Shown in pieces: positions 34,913 to 43,707 of a DNA stretch of 64,000 bases (within the stretch, counting starts at the first letter, position 1; every line of letters starts with the position of its first letter). The stretch is from VRUE01 sp963727465. Lineage in GTDB: Bacteria > Actinomycetota > Thermoleophilia > Solirubrobacterales > 70-9. Both the position numbers and the translations under genes were made by a program. Below the pieces are notes generated by a model. It had not been told where the DNA came from, made no database searches, and saw nothing but the letters and a program-made list of their open reading frames with translations. The stretch spans positions 1 to 64,000 of the forward strand of contig CAVSGL010000007.1 of the NCBI GenBank assembly GCA_963727465.1. Direction: 5' to 3'.

Positions 34913-36454
34913 TCAGGTCCGACGCCGATTGCGAGTCGGCTTGGCCGCGCCGTCGGGCCTGGCTGTCGCCGAGTCCGGCAACGGCTTGGGAAACGAATCG
35001 ATCGCGACCGGCATGCGGTAGTAGCTGTTGTCCTTGCGAGGAGCGGCGCCGTTGACAACCATGCCGATCAGGGCCGCACCGGTATTCGTCAGCTGTTCCT
35101 GTAGGTGTTGCGCCGCGTCGTACGGCGTGCTGCGCAGGCGAACGACGACGAGCGTACCGTCCACCTGCCTCACGAGCGGGACGGCGTCAGCGACGACGGC
35201 GACCGGCGGCGTGTCGATGATGATCCGGTCGTAGGTGTCATCGGCCCACTCGAGGAGCTGTCTCATCCGCTCGGAATCGATCAGCTCCGCGGGGTTGGGG
35301 GGGATTGGCCCGGCGATCATCGTGTCTACCCCGTCGATGGTCTGGGTCGCCTCCGCGGGCTCCATCATCCCGGCCAGGACGAGGCTGAGACTGCGGTCCG
35401 GATCTGCGCCGAGCTGGGGCGCCAGGGTTGGCCGGCGCAGGTCCGCCTCTAGCAGGAGGACGCTCTTCTGCGCGTGCGCCTCCGCCCGAGCGAGGCTCAG
35501 CGAGACCGTGGTCTTGCCGTCCTGGGGGGCGGGCGAGGTGACCGCGATCGACTTGGTCGACCGGTCGACGTTGAAGTACTGAAGATTGGCCCTCAGCATG
35601 CGGAAGGTCTCCGCCTCCTCGGGACCCGGGCGCACTTTGCTGCGAGGGTTCCAGCGATGGGCGCGCTGGCGCTCGGGCACGGTCGCCAGCACCGGGAGGT
35701 CGAAGACAGCCTCCGCGTCGTCGAGATCCTTTAGGCGACGGTCGAACTGCTCGCGCAGCAGCGCCAGGCTGATGCCGAGCAGGACGCCGAGCAGGATGCC
35801 GAGGGCGACGTTCCGGGTGGTCTTCGGGCTCGAGGGCGAGCTCGGGGGCAGCGCCGGCTGGGCGATTTGCACGTGGTTGGCCCGGGCGGACCCGTTGGCG
35901 GTATCCGCGCGGAAGGCGATGAACTGTCGCGCGTACACGTTGGCCAGGCGCGCGGCGAAGGCGGGGCTCGGATCGGTCGCCGAGATGTCGATCAGGTCCG
36001 ACTCCCCGACCGGGTTTGCGGTCACCTTTTCATCGACTTCCGCGGGCGTCAGGCCAGCGGCTGGCAGGGCGCTCACAGTCCGCAGGATCACCTGCTCGGA
36101 GGTTGCCAGCGCGAGGTTCGTGGCGGCGGCGCGGCCCGGTTCGATCTGGGGGGCGTTCTCGCTGAACAGGAGCGACGCCGATGCCGTGTATTCGGTGGTC
36201 TGCGAGCGGGAGTAGGCCAGCGCCGCGAGCGGCAGGACGAGGAAGCAGATCAGAAGCAGGACGATGTTGCGCCGAGCGATCAAGAGCGTGCGCTCGAACG
36301 GCGTCCGGTAGCCGCGGGTTCGCGATGATGCGGAGGTATTCACTGAAGAGCTGAACAATTGTCCGAGGCGCCGACGAGTTGAGCCGTTGCGGTGCGGGTA
36401 CTGCCCGGCCCGAGGCATGGAGCTCGGCGGCTCGAAGCTTGCTTGAGAGCGCAT
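34913..36454 (-). CDS. Wzz/BY-kinase polysaccharide co-polymerase
   Basis: 513 residues from ATG 36454; GTG 36343 (VNTSASS) is an alternative that gives 476 and loses only a basic tail. TM1 is NIVLLLICFLVLPLAALAY; the periplasmic Wzz domain has LTPAEVDEKVTANPVGESD; TM2 is VALGILLGVLLGISLAL. The cytoplasmic kinase has Walker A (SPAPQDGKTTVSLSLA), Walker A' (LLLEADLRRPTL) and Walker B (IIIDTPPVAVVADA). The C-terminal Tyr-cluster is short (DNSYYRMP), unlike the long tails of proteobacterial Wzc. It would set chain length for the Wzy pathway and autophosphorylate on tyrosine. It converges on the Wzy-like gene. Confidence 0.88.
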   Translation of the reverse strand: MRSQASFEPPSSMPRAGQYPHRNGSTRRRLGQLFSSSVNTSASSRTRGYRTPFERTLLIARRNIVLLLICFLVLPLAALAYSRSQTTEYTASASLLFSENAPQIEPGRAAATNLALATSEQVILRTVSALPAAGLTPAEVDEKVTANPVGESDLIDISATDPSPAFAARLANVYARQFIAFRADTANGSARANHVQIAQPALPPSSPSSPKTTRNVALGILLGVLLGISLALLREQFDRRLKDLDDAEAVFDLPVLATVPERQRAHRWNPRSKVRPGPEEAETFRMLRANLQYFNVDRSTKSIAVTSPAPQDGKTTVSLSLARAEAHAQKSVLLLEADLRRPTLAPQLGADPDRSLSLVLAGMMEPAEATQTIDGVDTMIAGPIPPNPAELIDSERMRQLLEWADDTYDRIIIDTPPVAVVADAVPLVRQVDGTLVVVRLRSTPYDAAQHLQEQLTNTGAALIGMVVNGAAPRKDNSYYRMPVAIDSFPKPLPDSATARPDGAAKPTRNRRRT

Positions 36455-36489
36455 GATAGCGAGATCATCGGCAGGTTCCCCGGAATTCT

Positions 36490-38388
36490 TCACCCCTGCC
36501 GGCGGACGGCCGGACGGATCGCGGGTTCGCGATCCTCGATGAACGTCTGGTGCCAATAGGCCAGCTCGAGCAGGCAGTAGAGGATCCGCTTGTGATCCGC
36601 ACGCCCGCGCCGGTGCTGGTCGCTGAGGTTGCGCACCTCGCGCGGATCGATCAGCTCGGCCAGTGGCGAGCCGTCGCTGTAGAGGCGATCGAGCTCGGTG
36701 CCCAGGGACGTCCGCAGCCAGTCGTCGTAGGGCGTCGCGAACGGGTGCTTGCGGCGTGCGAGGGCGGCGTCGGGCACGAGGCCGGTGAGCGCCTTGCGGT
36801 ACAGCCACTTGCGGTTCAGGCGACGCAGGCGGAGACGCGCCGGGATGCGCTCGACGAAGCGCATAAGCTCGATGTCGAGAAAGGGGACCCGTTGCTCGAG
36901 GCTCGCCGCCATCGAGGTCTTGTCGCCGTAGAGAAGCAGGCTGTCGGGGAGGAACATGTGGGTATCCAGATACAGCGCCTGGGTAAGCGGGTCGGAACGC
37001 TCTTCGACGTCAGCGAGCACGGCTCCGGCCAGCGCCCGTCGCTCGTCGATGGCCTCGGAGGCGGGCCCGCGCGTGAGCCGCGCTCGCATTCCGCGGTCAG
37101 CGATTTCGAAGATACCGAGGAGCCGGTCGAGCCCGGGGTCGGCGGCGGTCAGCCTCATCGCCCGCTTAAGCCGCTCGTTGCGTGGCATGGCTTCCGCCAG
37201 GGCGATCCCTGGACGCGACAGGAACGAGGGAAAGGCATCGGCGACGCCGAGCGCTGCTGCTGCCTGGTGGCGCTCGTAGCCGCCCAGGGGCTCATCGGCG
37301 CCCTGGCCCGAGAGCACGACCTTGACGGAGCGGGCGGCGAAGCGGCTGAGCTGGAAGGCGGCTGGAGCCGACGCCGAACCGATCGGCTCCTCTAGGCGGC
37401 GGACGCACGCTTCCATCTCGCTCGGGAAGTCGAGTTCGACCATCTTGGTCGCCGCGTGATCGGTCCCGATCGCGGCCGCAGTGTCCGCCGCCGCCGCGCG
37501 CTCGTCGAGCTCGCCGCCGTGCCCCGGGAACCCGATCGTGAAGGTGAGCGGAGGCGCACCCGTGGTCCGGCGCATCGCCGCGGCGATAGCCGCTGAATCT
37601 ACCCCGCCGCTGAGGAAAGCTCCGTAGGGTACGTCGGACATCATCTGGCGCTCGACCGCGGCGACGAAGCGATCCGAGAACTCGTCGGCCAGGTCGGCGG
37701 CACCGCGGCTGGTCAGCGGCTCGTCGGGGGGCGCGCGGTAGGAACCGACCGCGGGCCGGCCGTTACGGATCATCAGCGTCGAGGCGGCCGCCAACTTGGA
37801 GACGCCCCGGAACAGCGTGCGAGGGGCGGGGGTGAAGCGCCACGCCAGGTAGTGCTCGAGCGCGATTCGATCCACCTCCGGCTGCACGAGGTCGGCGGCG
37901 ATCAGGGCGCCGACCTCGGAGGCAAGGGCGACCTGGCCCTTTGCCTCCGTCCAGTAGAGCGGCTTCACGCCGAACGGGTCGCGCGCGGCGAAGAGCTGCT
38001 CGCGTCGGGAGTCCCAAAGCGCGAAGGCGAAGATCCCGTTGAGGCGGGACACGCATTCCTCCCCCCACTCCTCGTAGGCGTGGACGATCGCCTCGCAGTC
38101 CGACCCGGTGGCGAAGCGGTGCCCTGCGGCTTCGAGCTGACCGCGCAGGTCCAGGTGGTTGTAGATCTCGCCGTTGGCGATCAGGGTGCAGGCGCCGTCC
38201 TCTGAGGTCAGCGGCTGATCGCCGCCCGGGACGTCGATGATCGCGAGCCGGGTATGCACGAGCGTGGCGGGGCCGACGTGCGTGATCGAGTGCCCGTCCG
38301 GCCCTCGATGCTTGAGGCTGTCGGCCATCGCCTCGCCAGCTCGGTCGGAGATCGGCCCCCGGCCGAGGATTGCGGCAATTCCGCACAC
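36490..38388 (-). CDS. asnB: Asparagine synthetase (glutamine-hydrolysing)
   Basis: 632 residues from GTG 38388. The next residue is Cys2, the glutaminase nucleophile (V-CGIAAILGRG), which fixes the start. The glutaminase domain includes KHRGPDGHS, HTRLAIID, LIANGEIYNH and GSDCEAIVHAYEEWG; the synthetase domain includes PYGAFLSGGVDSAAIAAAM (PP-loop), LSGQGADEPLGGYERH and LYGDKTSMAASLEQRVPFLD. In exopolysaccharide loci such AsnB-like enzymes may amidate sugar uronates rather than make free asparagine (inference). A -10-like TAGAGT read leftwards from 38402 lies 8 bases before the GTG, so the message may be leaderless. It is divergent from a glycosyltransferase gene. Confidence 0.87.
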   Translation of the reverse strand: MCGIAAILGRGPISDRAGEAMADSLKHRGPDGHSITHVGPATLVHTRLAIIDVPGGDQPLTSEDGACTLIANGEIYNHLDLRGQLEAAGHRFATGSDCEAIVHAYEEWGEECVSRLNGIFAFALWDSRREQLFAARDPFGVKPLYWTEAKGQVALASEVGALIAADLVQPEVDRIALEHYLAWRFTPAPRTLFRGVSKLAAASTLMIRNGRPAVGSYRAPPDEPLTSRGAADLADEFSDRFVAAVERQMMSDVPYGAFLSGGVDSAAIAAAMRRTTGAPPLTFTIGFPGHGGELDERAAAADTAAAIGTDHAATKMVELDFPSEMEACVRRLEEPIGSASAPAAFQLSRFAARSVKVVLSGQGADEPLGGYERHQAAAALGVADAFPSFLSRPGIALAEAMPRNERLKRAMRLTAADPGLDRLLGIFEIADRGMRARLTRGPASEAIDERRALAGAVLADVEERSDPLTQALYLDTHMFLPDSLLLYGDKTSMAASLEQRVPFLDIELMRFVERIPARLRLRRLNRKWLYRKALTGLVPDAALARRKHPFATPYDDWLRTSLGTELDRLYSDGSPLAELIDPREVRNLSDQHRRGRADHKRILYCLLELAYWHQTFIEDREPAIRPAVRRQG

Positions 38389-38395
38389 GGTGGCG

Positions 38396-38402
38396 TACTC
38401 TA
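38396..38402. promoter_or_regulatory. Shared bidirectional -10 element
   Basis: TACTCTA on the plus strand reads TAGAGTA on the minus strand, so both directions offer a TAnnnT-type -10. It lies 8 bases before the asnB GTG (38388) and 10 bases before the TTG (38412) of the divergent glycosyltransferase gene. Only 23 bases separate the two starts, so one element probably serves both. Confidence 0.5.
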
Positions 38403-38411
38403 GCCGCGCCC

Positions 38412-39533
38412 TTGGACGAAGGCCGCAATACCGACGCCTCTTCGGCACCGCGCGGAGGGCCCGCCGCCGGGCTGCGACCCGCACGGCGCATCTCGGTGGC
38501 CCAGCTCGGACCCGACCCTGACAGCCCCGGCGGTATGCCTGCCGTCGTCGCCGCGTTGGTCCGCTCTCCGCTGGCCGAGCGTTATGACATCACGGTCATA
38601 CCCACCTACCGCGATGCGCGGCCGGGGCGTCGGGCGCTGCTCTTCGCGCGGGCATTGCTGACCCTGGCGGTCTGGTGCGCCCGCCCCGGTCGGCGAATCG
38701 TCCACGTCCACATGGCGGCGCGGGGGAGCATGTACAGGAAGGCGATCGTCGTCCTTGCCGCGAAGGCGATGCGACGCCCAGTGGTGCTGCAGGTCCATGC
38801 GGGCCCCGGCGACCTCGACACGTTCCTCGCCACCCTCGGACCCATGCGGCGAGCGACGATCAGGCGCTCGTTCGCGGCCGCGGATCGGGTCGTCAGCGTC
38901 TCGGTAAGCGGCGCCCAGGCGCTGGGGCCGGTTGTCCCCGAGGGGGTCGAGATCGCCGTCATTCCGAATGCTCCGCCCTCTGTCGTTGATAGGTCGCCGC
39001 TCCGTGCCGGGGTCCGGACAACCATCTCCTACCTCGGCGGATTCGCCGATCCGGCAAAGGGCGGCGCCACGCTTGTCGAGGCCCTTCCCCGCCTGCTCAA
39101 GAGGAAAGGATTGGAAATCGTGCTCGCCGGGCCGGGGGAGGCGCCAGATAACCTGCCTGCGGACAGTCGCGTCCGTTGGCTCGGCTGGCTCCCGTCGCCG
39201 CAGAAGGAAGCCATGTTCGCGGCTACCGACCTCTTCGCGATGCCGTCGCTGTCCGAGGGCCTGCCGATGGCGCTACTCGAGGCGATGGCGTGGGGGCTGC
39301 CGATAGTCGCGACCCGGGTTGGGGGCGTTCCGGAGTTGCTTCGCGACGGCGTCGACGCCGTCCTGATCGACGCCGGAGATTCGTCCCAGCTCGCCGACGC
39401 GCTGCTGGGACTGACGGGGGATCCGGAGCGGCGACTGGCGCTCGGCGCCCATGCGGCGGAGCGAGTGAAGCAGCTTGCCGACGACGACGTCTACGGCAAG
39501 CTCGACGCGGTATATCGGGCCGTCATCGACTGA
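38412..39533 (+). CDS. Glycosyltransferase family 4
   Basis: 373 residues from TTG 38412; GTG 38496 (VAQLGPDP) is an alternative. GT4 features: N-terminal QLGPDPDSPGGMPAVVAAL (glycine-rich donor loop), VHVHMAARGSMYRKAIVV, VLQVHAGPGDLDTFL, AVIPNAPPSVV, ISYLGGFADPAKGGATLVEALPRLL, VRWLGWLPSPQKEAMFAATD and the E-x7-E signature SEGLPMALLEAMAWGLPIVATRVGGVPELL. That last block defines a retaining GT-B transferase using a nucleotide sugar. It ends 10 bases from the convergent Alg13-like gene. Sugar and acceptor unknown, but part of the polysaccharide locus. Confidence 0.87.
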   Translation: MDEGRNTDASSAPRGGPAAGLRPARRISVAQLGPDPDSPGGMPAVVAALVRSPLAERYDITVIPTYRDARPGRRALLFARALLTLAVWCARPGRRIVHVHMAARGSMYRKAIVVLAAKAMRRPVVLQVHAGPGDLDTFLATLGPMRRATIRRSFAAADRVVSVSVSGAQALGPVVPEGVEIAVIPNAPPSVVDRSPLRAGVRTTISYLGGFADPAKGGATLVEALPRLLKRKGLEIVLAGPGEAPDNLPADSRVRWLGWLPSPQKEAMFAATDLFAMPSLSEGLPMALLEAMAWGLPIVATRVGGVPELLRDGVDAVLIDAGDSSQLADALLGLTGDPERRLALGAHAAERVKQLADDDVYGKLDAVYRAVID

Positions 39534-39996
39534 CGTCGACACCCAGCAGCGCTGCTCGGACGGGAGTACAGAGCTCGGGCTCTTTCTGCTCGCTGCCGCT
39601 TCGTCGCGGCGGCACGGTGGCGATCGTCTCGCCGAGTCGGCCGACATCCCAGACCGCGACGACACTGCCTCGCGACTCGAGTTCCCTGGAGAGTTCCGCC
39701 TGGTGTTCGTCCACGTGCTCGCCGAGGTCGTGACGGCGCGGCACGACAATCGGCACGTGCCCCTCACGGCTGGCGCAGATGATACTGCCGACCCCGGCGT
39801 GGGTGATCACCGTGTCGGCGGCCCGAAAGCAGGAGACGATCTGGTCAAGTGGGAGAAAGGCCATGGCGCGCGTCGCGCAAGCAGGTGGCGCCCCGGTCCC
39901 ATATTGCACGACGAGGTCCGCTGGCTCGAGCGTGTCGAGGGCATCGAGCAGGCGTTGAAAGGGTTCGTGATGGGTGCCCACCGTCACGAAGATCAC
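39523..39996 (-). CDS. Alg13/PssE-like glycosyltransferase subunit
   Basis: 157 residues, the C-terminal GT-B half (GT28 C domain). It begins MIFVTVGTHHEPFQRLLDAL and contains FLPLDQIVSCFRAADTVITHAGVGSII (conserved UDP-binding GVGS) and PIVVPRRHDLGEHVDEHQAELSREL. It shares a 4-base overlap with the Alg14-like gene; the two halves together form a split transferase, as in Alg13/Alg14 and Streptococcus EpsE/EpsF or Rhizobium PssD/PssE. It supplies the catalytic half that binds the nucleotide sugar and needs the membrane partner for activity. The 3' end overlaps the end of the upstream glycosyltransferase by 11 bases on the opposite strand. Confidence 0.85.
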   Translation of the reverse strand: MIFVTVGTHHEPFQRLLDALDTLEPADLVVQYGTGAPPACATRAMAFLPLDQIVSCFRAADTVITHAGVGSIICASREGHVPIVVPRRHDLGEHVDEHQAELSRELESRGSVVAVWDVGRLGETIATVPPRRSGSEQKEPELCTPVRAALLGVDVSR

Positions 39997-40442
39997 AGCA
40001 CTGCTCCCGCGTACTCGGCTCGGCGGAGCCGCTCAGACAAGGCGGGCCACTGGACGAAGAAGCGATCAGCGAGGCGATAGACGAGGCGACCGCTCAGCGA
40101 GAGCGACCGGGTCCGCGTCACGCTCTCGACATATACCAGCCTGATCCCGAGCAGCTTGCCGACCAGGAAGAAGGGCACGGCGATGCCCGCGCCGGTCGAG
40201 AGGATCGCGTCAGGGCGGGAGCGCCGCAGGAGCCGCCACGCAATTCGCAGGTTGAGCAGCAGGTTCTTCAGACTGCGGTTGGTCGGCCCTCTGGCCAGCA
40301 CTACGTCCTCGCCGGCAAGCGCCGTCTCGACGTCGACCCCGGGAAGGGTGACCCACACCCGGTCGAACTCGCCCCAGGCCGGTCGCAGGGTGAGCATCTG
40401 CTGGAGATGGCCGCCGGGGGAGCAAACCAGGAACAGTCTCAT
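39993..40442 (-). CDS. Alg14/PssD-like membrane subunit
   Basis: 149 residues from ATG 40442. It begins MRLFLVCSPGGHLQQMLTL, the Alg14 N-terminus with its GGH motif, and continues with FDRVWVTLPGVDVETAL, RPDAILSTGAGIAVPFFLVGKLLGIRLVYVES (the conserved TGAG and membrane-associated helix) and SLSGRLVYRLADRFFVQWPAL. Alg14-like proteins recruit the Alg13 half to the membrane and hold the lipid-linked acceptor. It overlaps the Alg13-like gene by four bases, so the two will be coexpressed. Upstream, the polysaccharide deacetylase is divergent. Confidence 0.85.
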   Translation of the reverse strand: MRLFLVCSPGGHLQQMLTLRPAWGEFDRVWVTLPGVDVETALAGEDVVLARGPTNRSLKNLLLNLRIAWRLLRRSRPDAILSTGAGIAVPFFLVGKLLGIRLVYVESVTRTRSLSLSGRLVYRLADRFFVQWPALSERLRRAEYAGAVL

Positions 40443-40486
40443 GCCGGGCACTGTAGTGTCCGAAGGGACCTGGACTCTTCCTTCCT

Positions 40487-41296
40487 GTGTCGATGGTTCT
40501 CGCAAATCGGTCAAGTCGCGCGATATTCCTCTGTTATCACTCGGTCGCCCAGGAGGGTCCGCGTTACCTGACGGTCACCCCCGAGCTGTTCGAGCGGCAG
40601 CTCGCCGAGCTCCGGCGACGGCGACTGCGCTTCGGTGGTCTCGGCGCGCTCGAAGAGATCGCCGCCGGCAGCCCCTCGAGGCCAACGGTGTTTATCACTT
40701 TCGACGACGGATTTCGGGACAATTGCGAGATCGCGTTGCCGATGCTTCGCGAACACGGCCTTCGCGCGTTCGTCTTCATTCTGCCGCCGCTCGTCGATAG
40801 GGGGTCCCGGCTGCATTGGCCGGAGGTGGCCTCGGACAGTCGGCGCTTCGCAACGATGCGCTCGGTCGACTGGGGGATGGTGGGGGAAATGAAAGAAGGT
40901 GGGTTTGAGGTCGGAAGCCACACCCTTTCCCATTTGCACCTTCCCCTGCTCGGCGGAGACGAGTTGAAGCAGGAGCTCTCCGATTCACGCCGCCGCATCG
41001 TTGAGCAACTCGGGTCTTGCGACACGTTGGCTTATCCGTTTGGCGAGTGGAGCGGGAGGGTCGCGGCGAGCGCACGCGAGTGTGGCTACAAGTTTGCTTT
41101 CAGCCTGCCCGCGGCCCACGGGCAGCGTTTAGCCGATCGGCACTCCATACCAAGGGTCAACGTGGACTATCGCGATGACGGACTCCGCTTCTCACTCAAG
41201 CTGTCGCCGCTGGGCAGGCGCGCACTGCTCTCGCCTGCGACGAGGGCTGTTCACCGGATTCTTCGAGGGGGTATCGGCCAGGCCACGCCAGGCTGA
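40487..41296 (+). CDS. Polysaccharide deacetylase (NodB domain)
   Basis: 269 residues from GTG 40487 (ATG 40493 is also possible). The NodB domain spans residues about 60-240: TVFITFDDGFRDN with the metal/catalytic Asp pair, AFVFILPPL, GGFEVGSHTLSHLHLPLL with the two metal-binding His, and LAYPFGEWSGR plus FAFSLPAAHG. Such enzymes remove N- or O-acetyl groups from envelope polysaccharides. No signal peptide is obvious; the N-terminus IFLCYHSVAQ is the first barrel strand, so action in the cytoplasm or an atypical export would be needed. It is convergent with the lyase-like gene at 41298, one base away. Confidence 0.8.
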   Translation: MSMVLANRSSRAIFLCYHSVAQEGPRYLTVTPELFERQLAELRRRRLRFGGLGALEEIAAGSPSRPTVFITFDDGFRDNCEIALPMLREHGLRAFVFILPPLVDRGSRLHWPEVASDSRRFATMRSVDWGMVGEMKEGGFEVGSHTLSHLHLPLLGGDELKQELSDSRRRIVEQLGSCDTLAYPFGEWSGRVAASARECGYKFAFSLPAAHGQRLADRHSIPRVNVDYRDDGLRFSLKLSPLGRRALLSPATRAVHRILRGGIGQATPG

Positions 41297-41945
41297 GCTA
41301 CTCGACCGAAGCCAGGCTGTCGCCGATTGCGACCGCGTCGTGTTCGACGACGGCAGTGCCGGTGCTGTAGGCCGAACGGTAGATTCCGGCCTTCAGGTAG
41401 GTCTGGGCGGCGATCATCGTCTTGCCGTATTCACGAGCGGCGCCGTTGGACAGCTTCTGCTGGGTTCCGTTCAACCACACTTCGACGAAACCGGCCCCGG
41501 CGTCGTGGGAGAGCTTCACGTGGTACACGAGCTCATACCAGCGGCCGACTTCAAGTTTGCCACTGCGCCAAAAGGTGTGGCTGCCGTTGCCCGGACCGAT
41601 GCGCAGTTCGGGACCCGAGTCGAGGAAGACCGCCATCCCGGGGGAGCCATTGTAGGTAGCGTCGTAGTCGTGTAGCTGCTGGACGATCAGCCACGGCCCT
41701 TCGGAGCTGTTGGTCGCCGGAACCCGGACCGCGTCGCGGATGTAGATGTCCGCGCCTTCGGTGAAGGTCGGCCCAGTCACCTCGGCCCTCTGGGAGCCGG
41801 TCTGCGGCTCGACGTCGCCCTGGCGGACTTCAAAGCGGGCATTGCCGCTTCCCTGCAGCGGACTGTCCGAGACGATCGTGGTGCGACCGGACAGCGACTG
41901 CAGCAGGAGCCATTCGTTGAAGGTCTTGGAGTCGAAGCCACCGGC
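41283..41945. repeat. Direct repeat, left copy of the lyase duplication
   Basis: The DNA from just after the stop of copy 1 to the start of its lyase domain matches 42588-43251 with few differences. The match begins in CCACGCCAG/CTGAGCTA on the 3' side and ends at the GGFDSKTFNEW codons. The paired copies lie 1.3 kb apart on the same strand. Confidence 0.7.
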
Positions 41946-42419
41946 GAACAGGGGAGCCGGATCTGGCGATGGAGTCGGTACTTGCGCTTCGGATTCTGGC
42001 GCCGGGCTGGGTTCTTGCGCTTCCGGCGCCGGCATTGGGGTCGGTTCTTCCGGTGCCGGAACGGGAGTCGGTTCCTGCGTTTCGGACCCCGGCGCCGGTT
42101 CGGGGCCTTGGTTCGTTTCGGCTTCCTGTTCCGGGGCCGGCGTGGGGGCGGGTGCCGGAACCGGAGAGTTGGATTCGTTGCTGGCGCGCGTCTTGCGACC
42201 GCGATCCTTAGGAGCACGGCGACTTGCCCGGGCGGAACGATGACTTGCGGCAACGTGGCGCCGTCCGTGCTTGCGGCGATGATGGCGCTTGTGGCGGCCA
42301 CGATGCGTCTTTGCCTTGGTCGCGAGCTTGAAGCTCCGGGCCGATCCGGCGCGACCTTGGGCGGACGCCGTGAAGGCCGCGAGTACGAGCAGCAGGGCGG
42401 TGAAGGCTATCGCGATCAT
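41298..42419 (-). CDS. Secreted polysaccharide-lyase-like protein, copy 1
   Basis: 373 residues from ATG 42419. A signal peptide (MIAIAFTALLLVLAAFTASAQG) is followed by a very basic stretch (KTHRGRHKRHHRRKHGRR), then a Pro/Ala/Glu low-complexity linker of repeated PAPE-type units, residues about 90-150. The C-terminal domain of about 220 residues is a concanavalin-like polysaccharide lyase (PF14099 style): GGFDSKTFNEWLLLQSLS, NARFEVRQGDVEPQTGSQRAE, PWLIVQQLHDYDATYNGSPG, WYELVYHVKLSHDAG and TYLKAGIYRSAY. Its domain is nearly identical to that of the gene at 42601, a recent duplication. It probably binds or cleaves the exported acidic polymer. Confidence 0.8.
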   Translation of the reverse strand: MIAIAFTALLLVLAAFTASAQGRAGSARSFKLATKAKTHRGRHKRHHRRKHGRRHVAASHRSARASRRAPKDRGRKTRASNESNSPVPAPAPTPAPEQEAETNQGPEPAPGSETQEPTPVPAPEEPTPMPAPEAQEPSPAPESEAQVPTPSPDPAPLFAGGFDSKTFNEWLLLQSLSGRTTIVSDSPLQGSGNARFEVRQGDVEPQTGSQRAEVTGPTFTEGADIYIRDAVRVPATNSSEGPWLIVQQLHDYDATYNGSPGMAVFLDSGPELRIGPGNGSHTFWRSGKLEVGRWYELVYHVKLSHDAGAGFVEVWLNGTQQKLSNGAAREYGKTMIAAQTYLKAGIYRSAYSTGTAVVEHDAVAIGDSLASVE

Positions 42420-42587
42420 CCGAACGATGTGTGTGTGGTTTGCAGTCCTCACACACCGTGGATCGTCTATCCAGTCTAGGGAGTTAATCTGTCCGCTTGT
42501 GTTGGACGGATGTCCACGGTTGGTGTGGCCGGGCAGGTGCGGCCCGGGAGGAGGAAACACCGCGCGGTCGTGCCGCCCAGGGTGTCC

Positions 42588-43251
42588 ACGCCAGCCTGAG
42601 CTATTTGACCGAAGCCAGGCTGTCGCCGATTGCGATGGCGTCATGTTCGACGACGGCGGTGCCGGTGCTGTAGGCCGAACGATAGATCCCGACCTTCAGG
42701 TAGGTCTGGGCGGCGATCATCGTCTTGCCGTATTCACGAGCGGCGCCGTTGGACAGGTTCTGCTGGGTACCGTTCAACCACACTTCGACGAAACCGACGC
42801 CGGCGTCGTGAGAGAGCCTGACGTGGTACACGAGCTCATACCAGCTGCCGGCTTCCAGCTTGCCGCTACGCCAGAAGGTGTGGCTGCCGTTGCCGGGGCC
42901 GATGCGCAGTTCGGGGCCGGAGTCCAGAAAGACCGCCATCCCGGGGGAGCCGTCGTAGGTCGCGTCGAAGTCGTGCAGCTGTTGGACGATCAGCCACGGT
43001 CCTTCGGAGCTGTTGGCCGCCGGGATTCGGATGGCATCGCGGATGTAGATGTCCGAGCCTTCGGAGAAGGTCGGACCGGTCACCTCGGCTCGCTGGGAGC
43101 CGGTCTGTGGCTCGATGTCGCCTGGGCGGACTTCGAAGCGGGCGTTGCCGCTGCCCTGCAGCGGACTGCCCGAGACGATTGTGGTGCGACCGGACAGGGA
43201 CTGCAGCAGGGTCCATTCGTTGAAGGTCTTGGAGTCGAATCCGCCTTCGAA
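42588..43251. repeat. Direct repeat, right copy of the lyase duplication
   Basis: Partner of the repeat at 41283-41945. Together they frame the signal-peptide and linker region of copy 1 and an upstream gap of about 180 bases (42420-42587). High identity at both silent and coding positions suggests a recent duplication or ongoing gene conversion. Confidence 0.7.
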
Positions 43252-43539
43252 GCTCCCGGAGGAGGTCCGGAGATCGGTGGTCGCGGGCTGGGTGACCGAC
43301 CGGGAGTCCGGCTTGCTCGATGCGTGGCCGGTGGCAACGCCCTTCAGTCTCTGCGACTTCGCTCCGACGGCGCGCGCCCGTCCGAGAGAGATCCGCTCGT
43401 GTCGAACACGGTTATGCGTACCTCTCTGCGCCACGTGGCTGCCGGTCATGGCAGAGCCTTCAGCTGCCGGGGCGCCGGCAGAGATGCCGGCGATTAGGAC
43501 CGCGACCAGGGCTGCGTATCGAGGAAGGTTGATTCGCAC
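42601..43539 (-). CDS. Secreted polysaccharide-lyase-like protein, copy 2
   Basis: 312 residues. Signal peptide RYAALVAVLIAGISAGAPAAEG, a basic region without the long PAPE linker of copy 1, and the same C-terminal lyase-like domain: GGFDSKTFNEWTLLQSLSG, RFEVRPGDIEPQTGSQRAE, PWLIVQQLHDFDATYDGSPG, YELVYHVRLSHDAG, TYLKVGIYRSAY. Differences from copy 1 in this domain are few and conservative. The N-terminal parts are unrelated in composition, so either the duplication joined one domain to different leaders or the linker expanded afterwards. The repeated DNA runs some 20 bases past each stop codon. Confidence 0.8.
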   Translation of the reverse strand: MRINLPRYAALVAVLIAGISAGAPAAEGSAMTGSHVAQRGTHNRVRHERISLGRARAVGAKSQRLKGVATGHASSKPDSRSVTQPATTDLRTSSGSFEGGFDSKTFNEWTLLQSLSGRTTIVSGSPLQGSGNARFEVRPGDIEPQTGSQRAEVTGPTFSEGSDIYIRDAIRIPAANSSEGPWLIVQQLHDFDATYDGSPGMAVFLDSGPELRIGPGNGSHTFWRSGKLEAGSWYELVYHVRLSHDAGVGFVEVWLNGTQQNLSNGAAREYGKTMIAAQTYLKVGIYRSAYSTGTAVVEHDAIAIGDSLASVK

Positions 43540-43707
43540 GCCCCGTTTGTCGGGACATCGCCCTCACTTGGCGAATGGCGCCGGCCCTGGTGGACGTTTG
43601 TTCGATGAGTGCGATCGGGCGGGAAAGATTTCGTCCAGATCTGCGCCGCCCCCGAGCGCACTGGAGGTCCTCCTCCGCCACGCACAGGCGGGACCGGTAG
43701 GCCGGTC

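Noticed and set aside
41940..42180. Tandem repeat or CRISPR-like array
   Set aside because: The repetition is the degenerate PAPE-type codon pattern of a protein linker, without constant repeat and spacer lengths.
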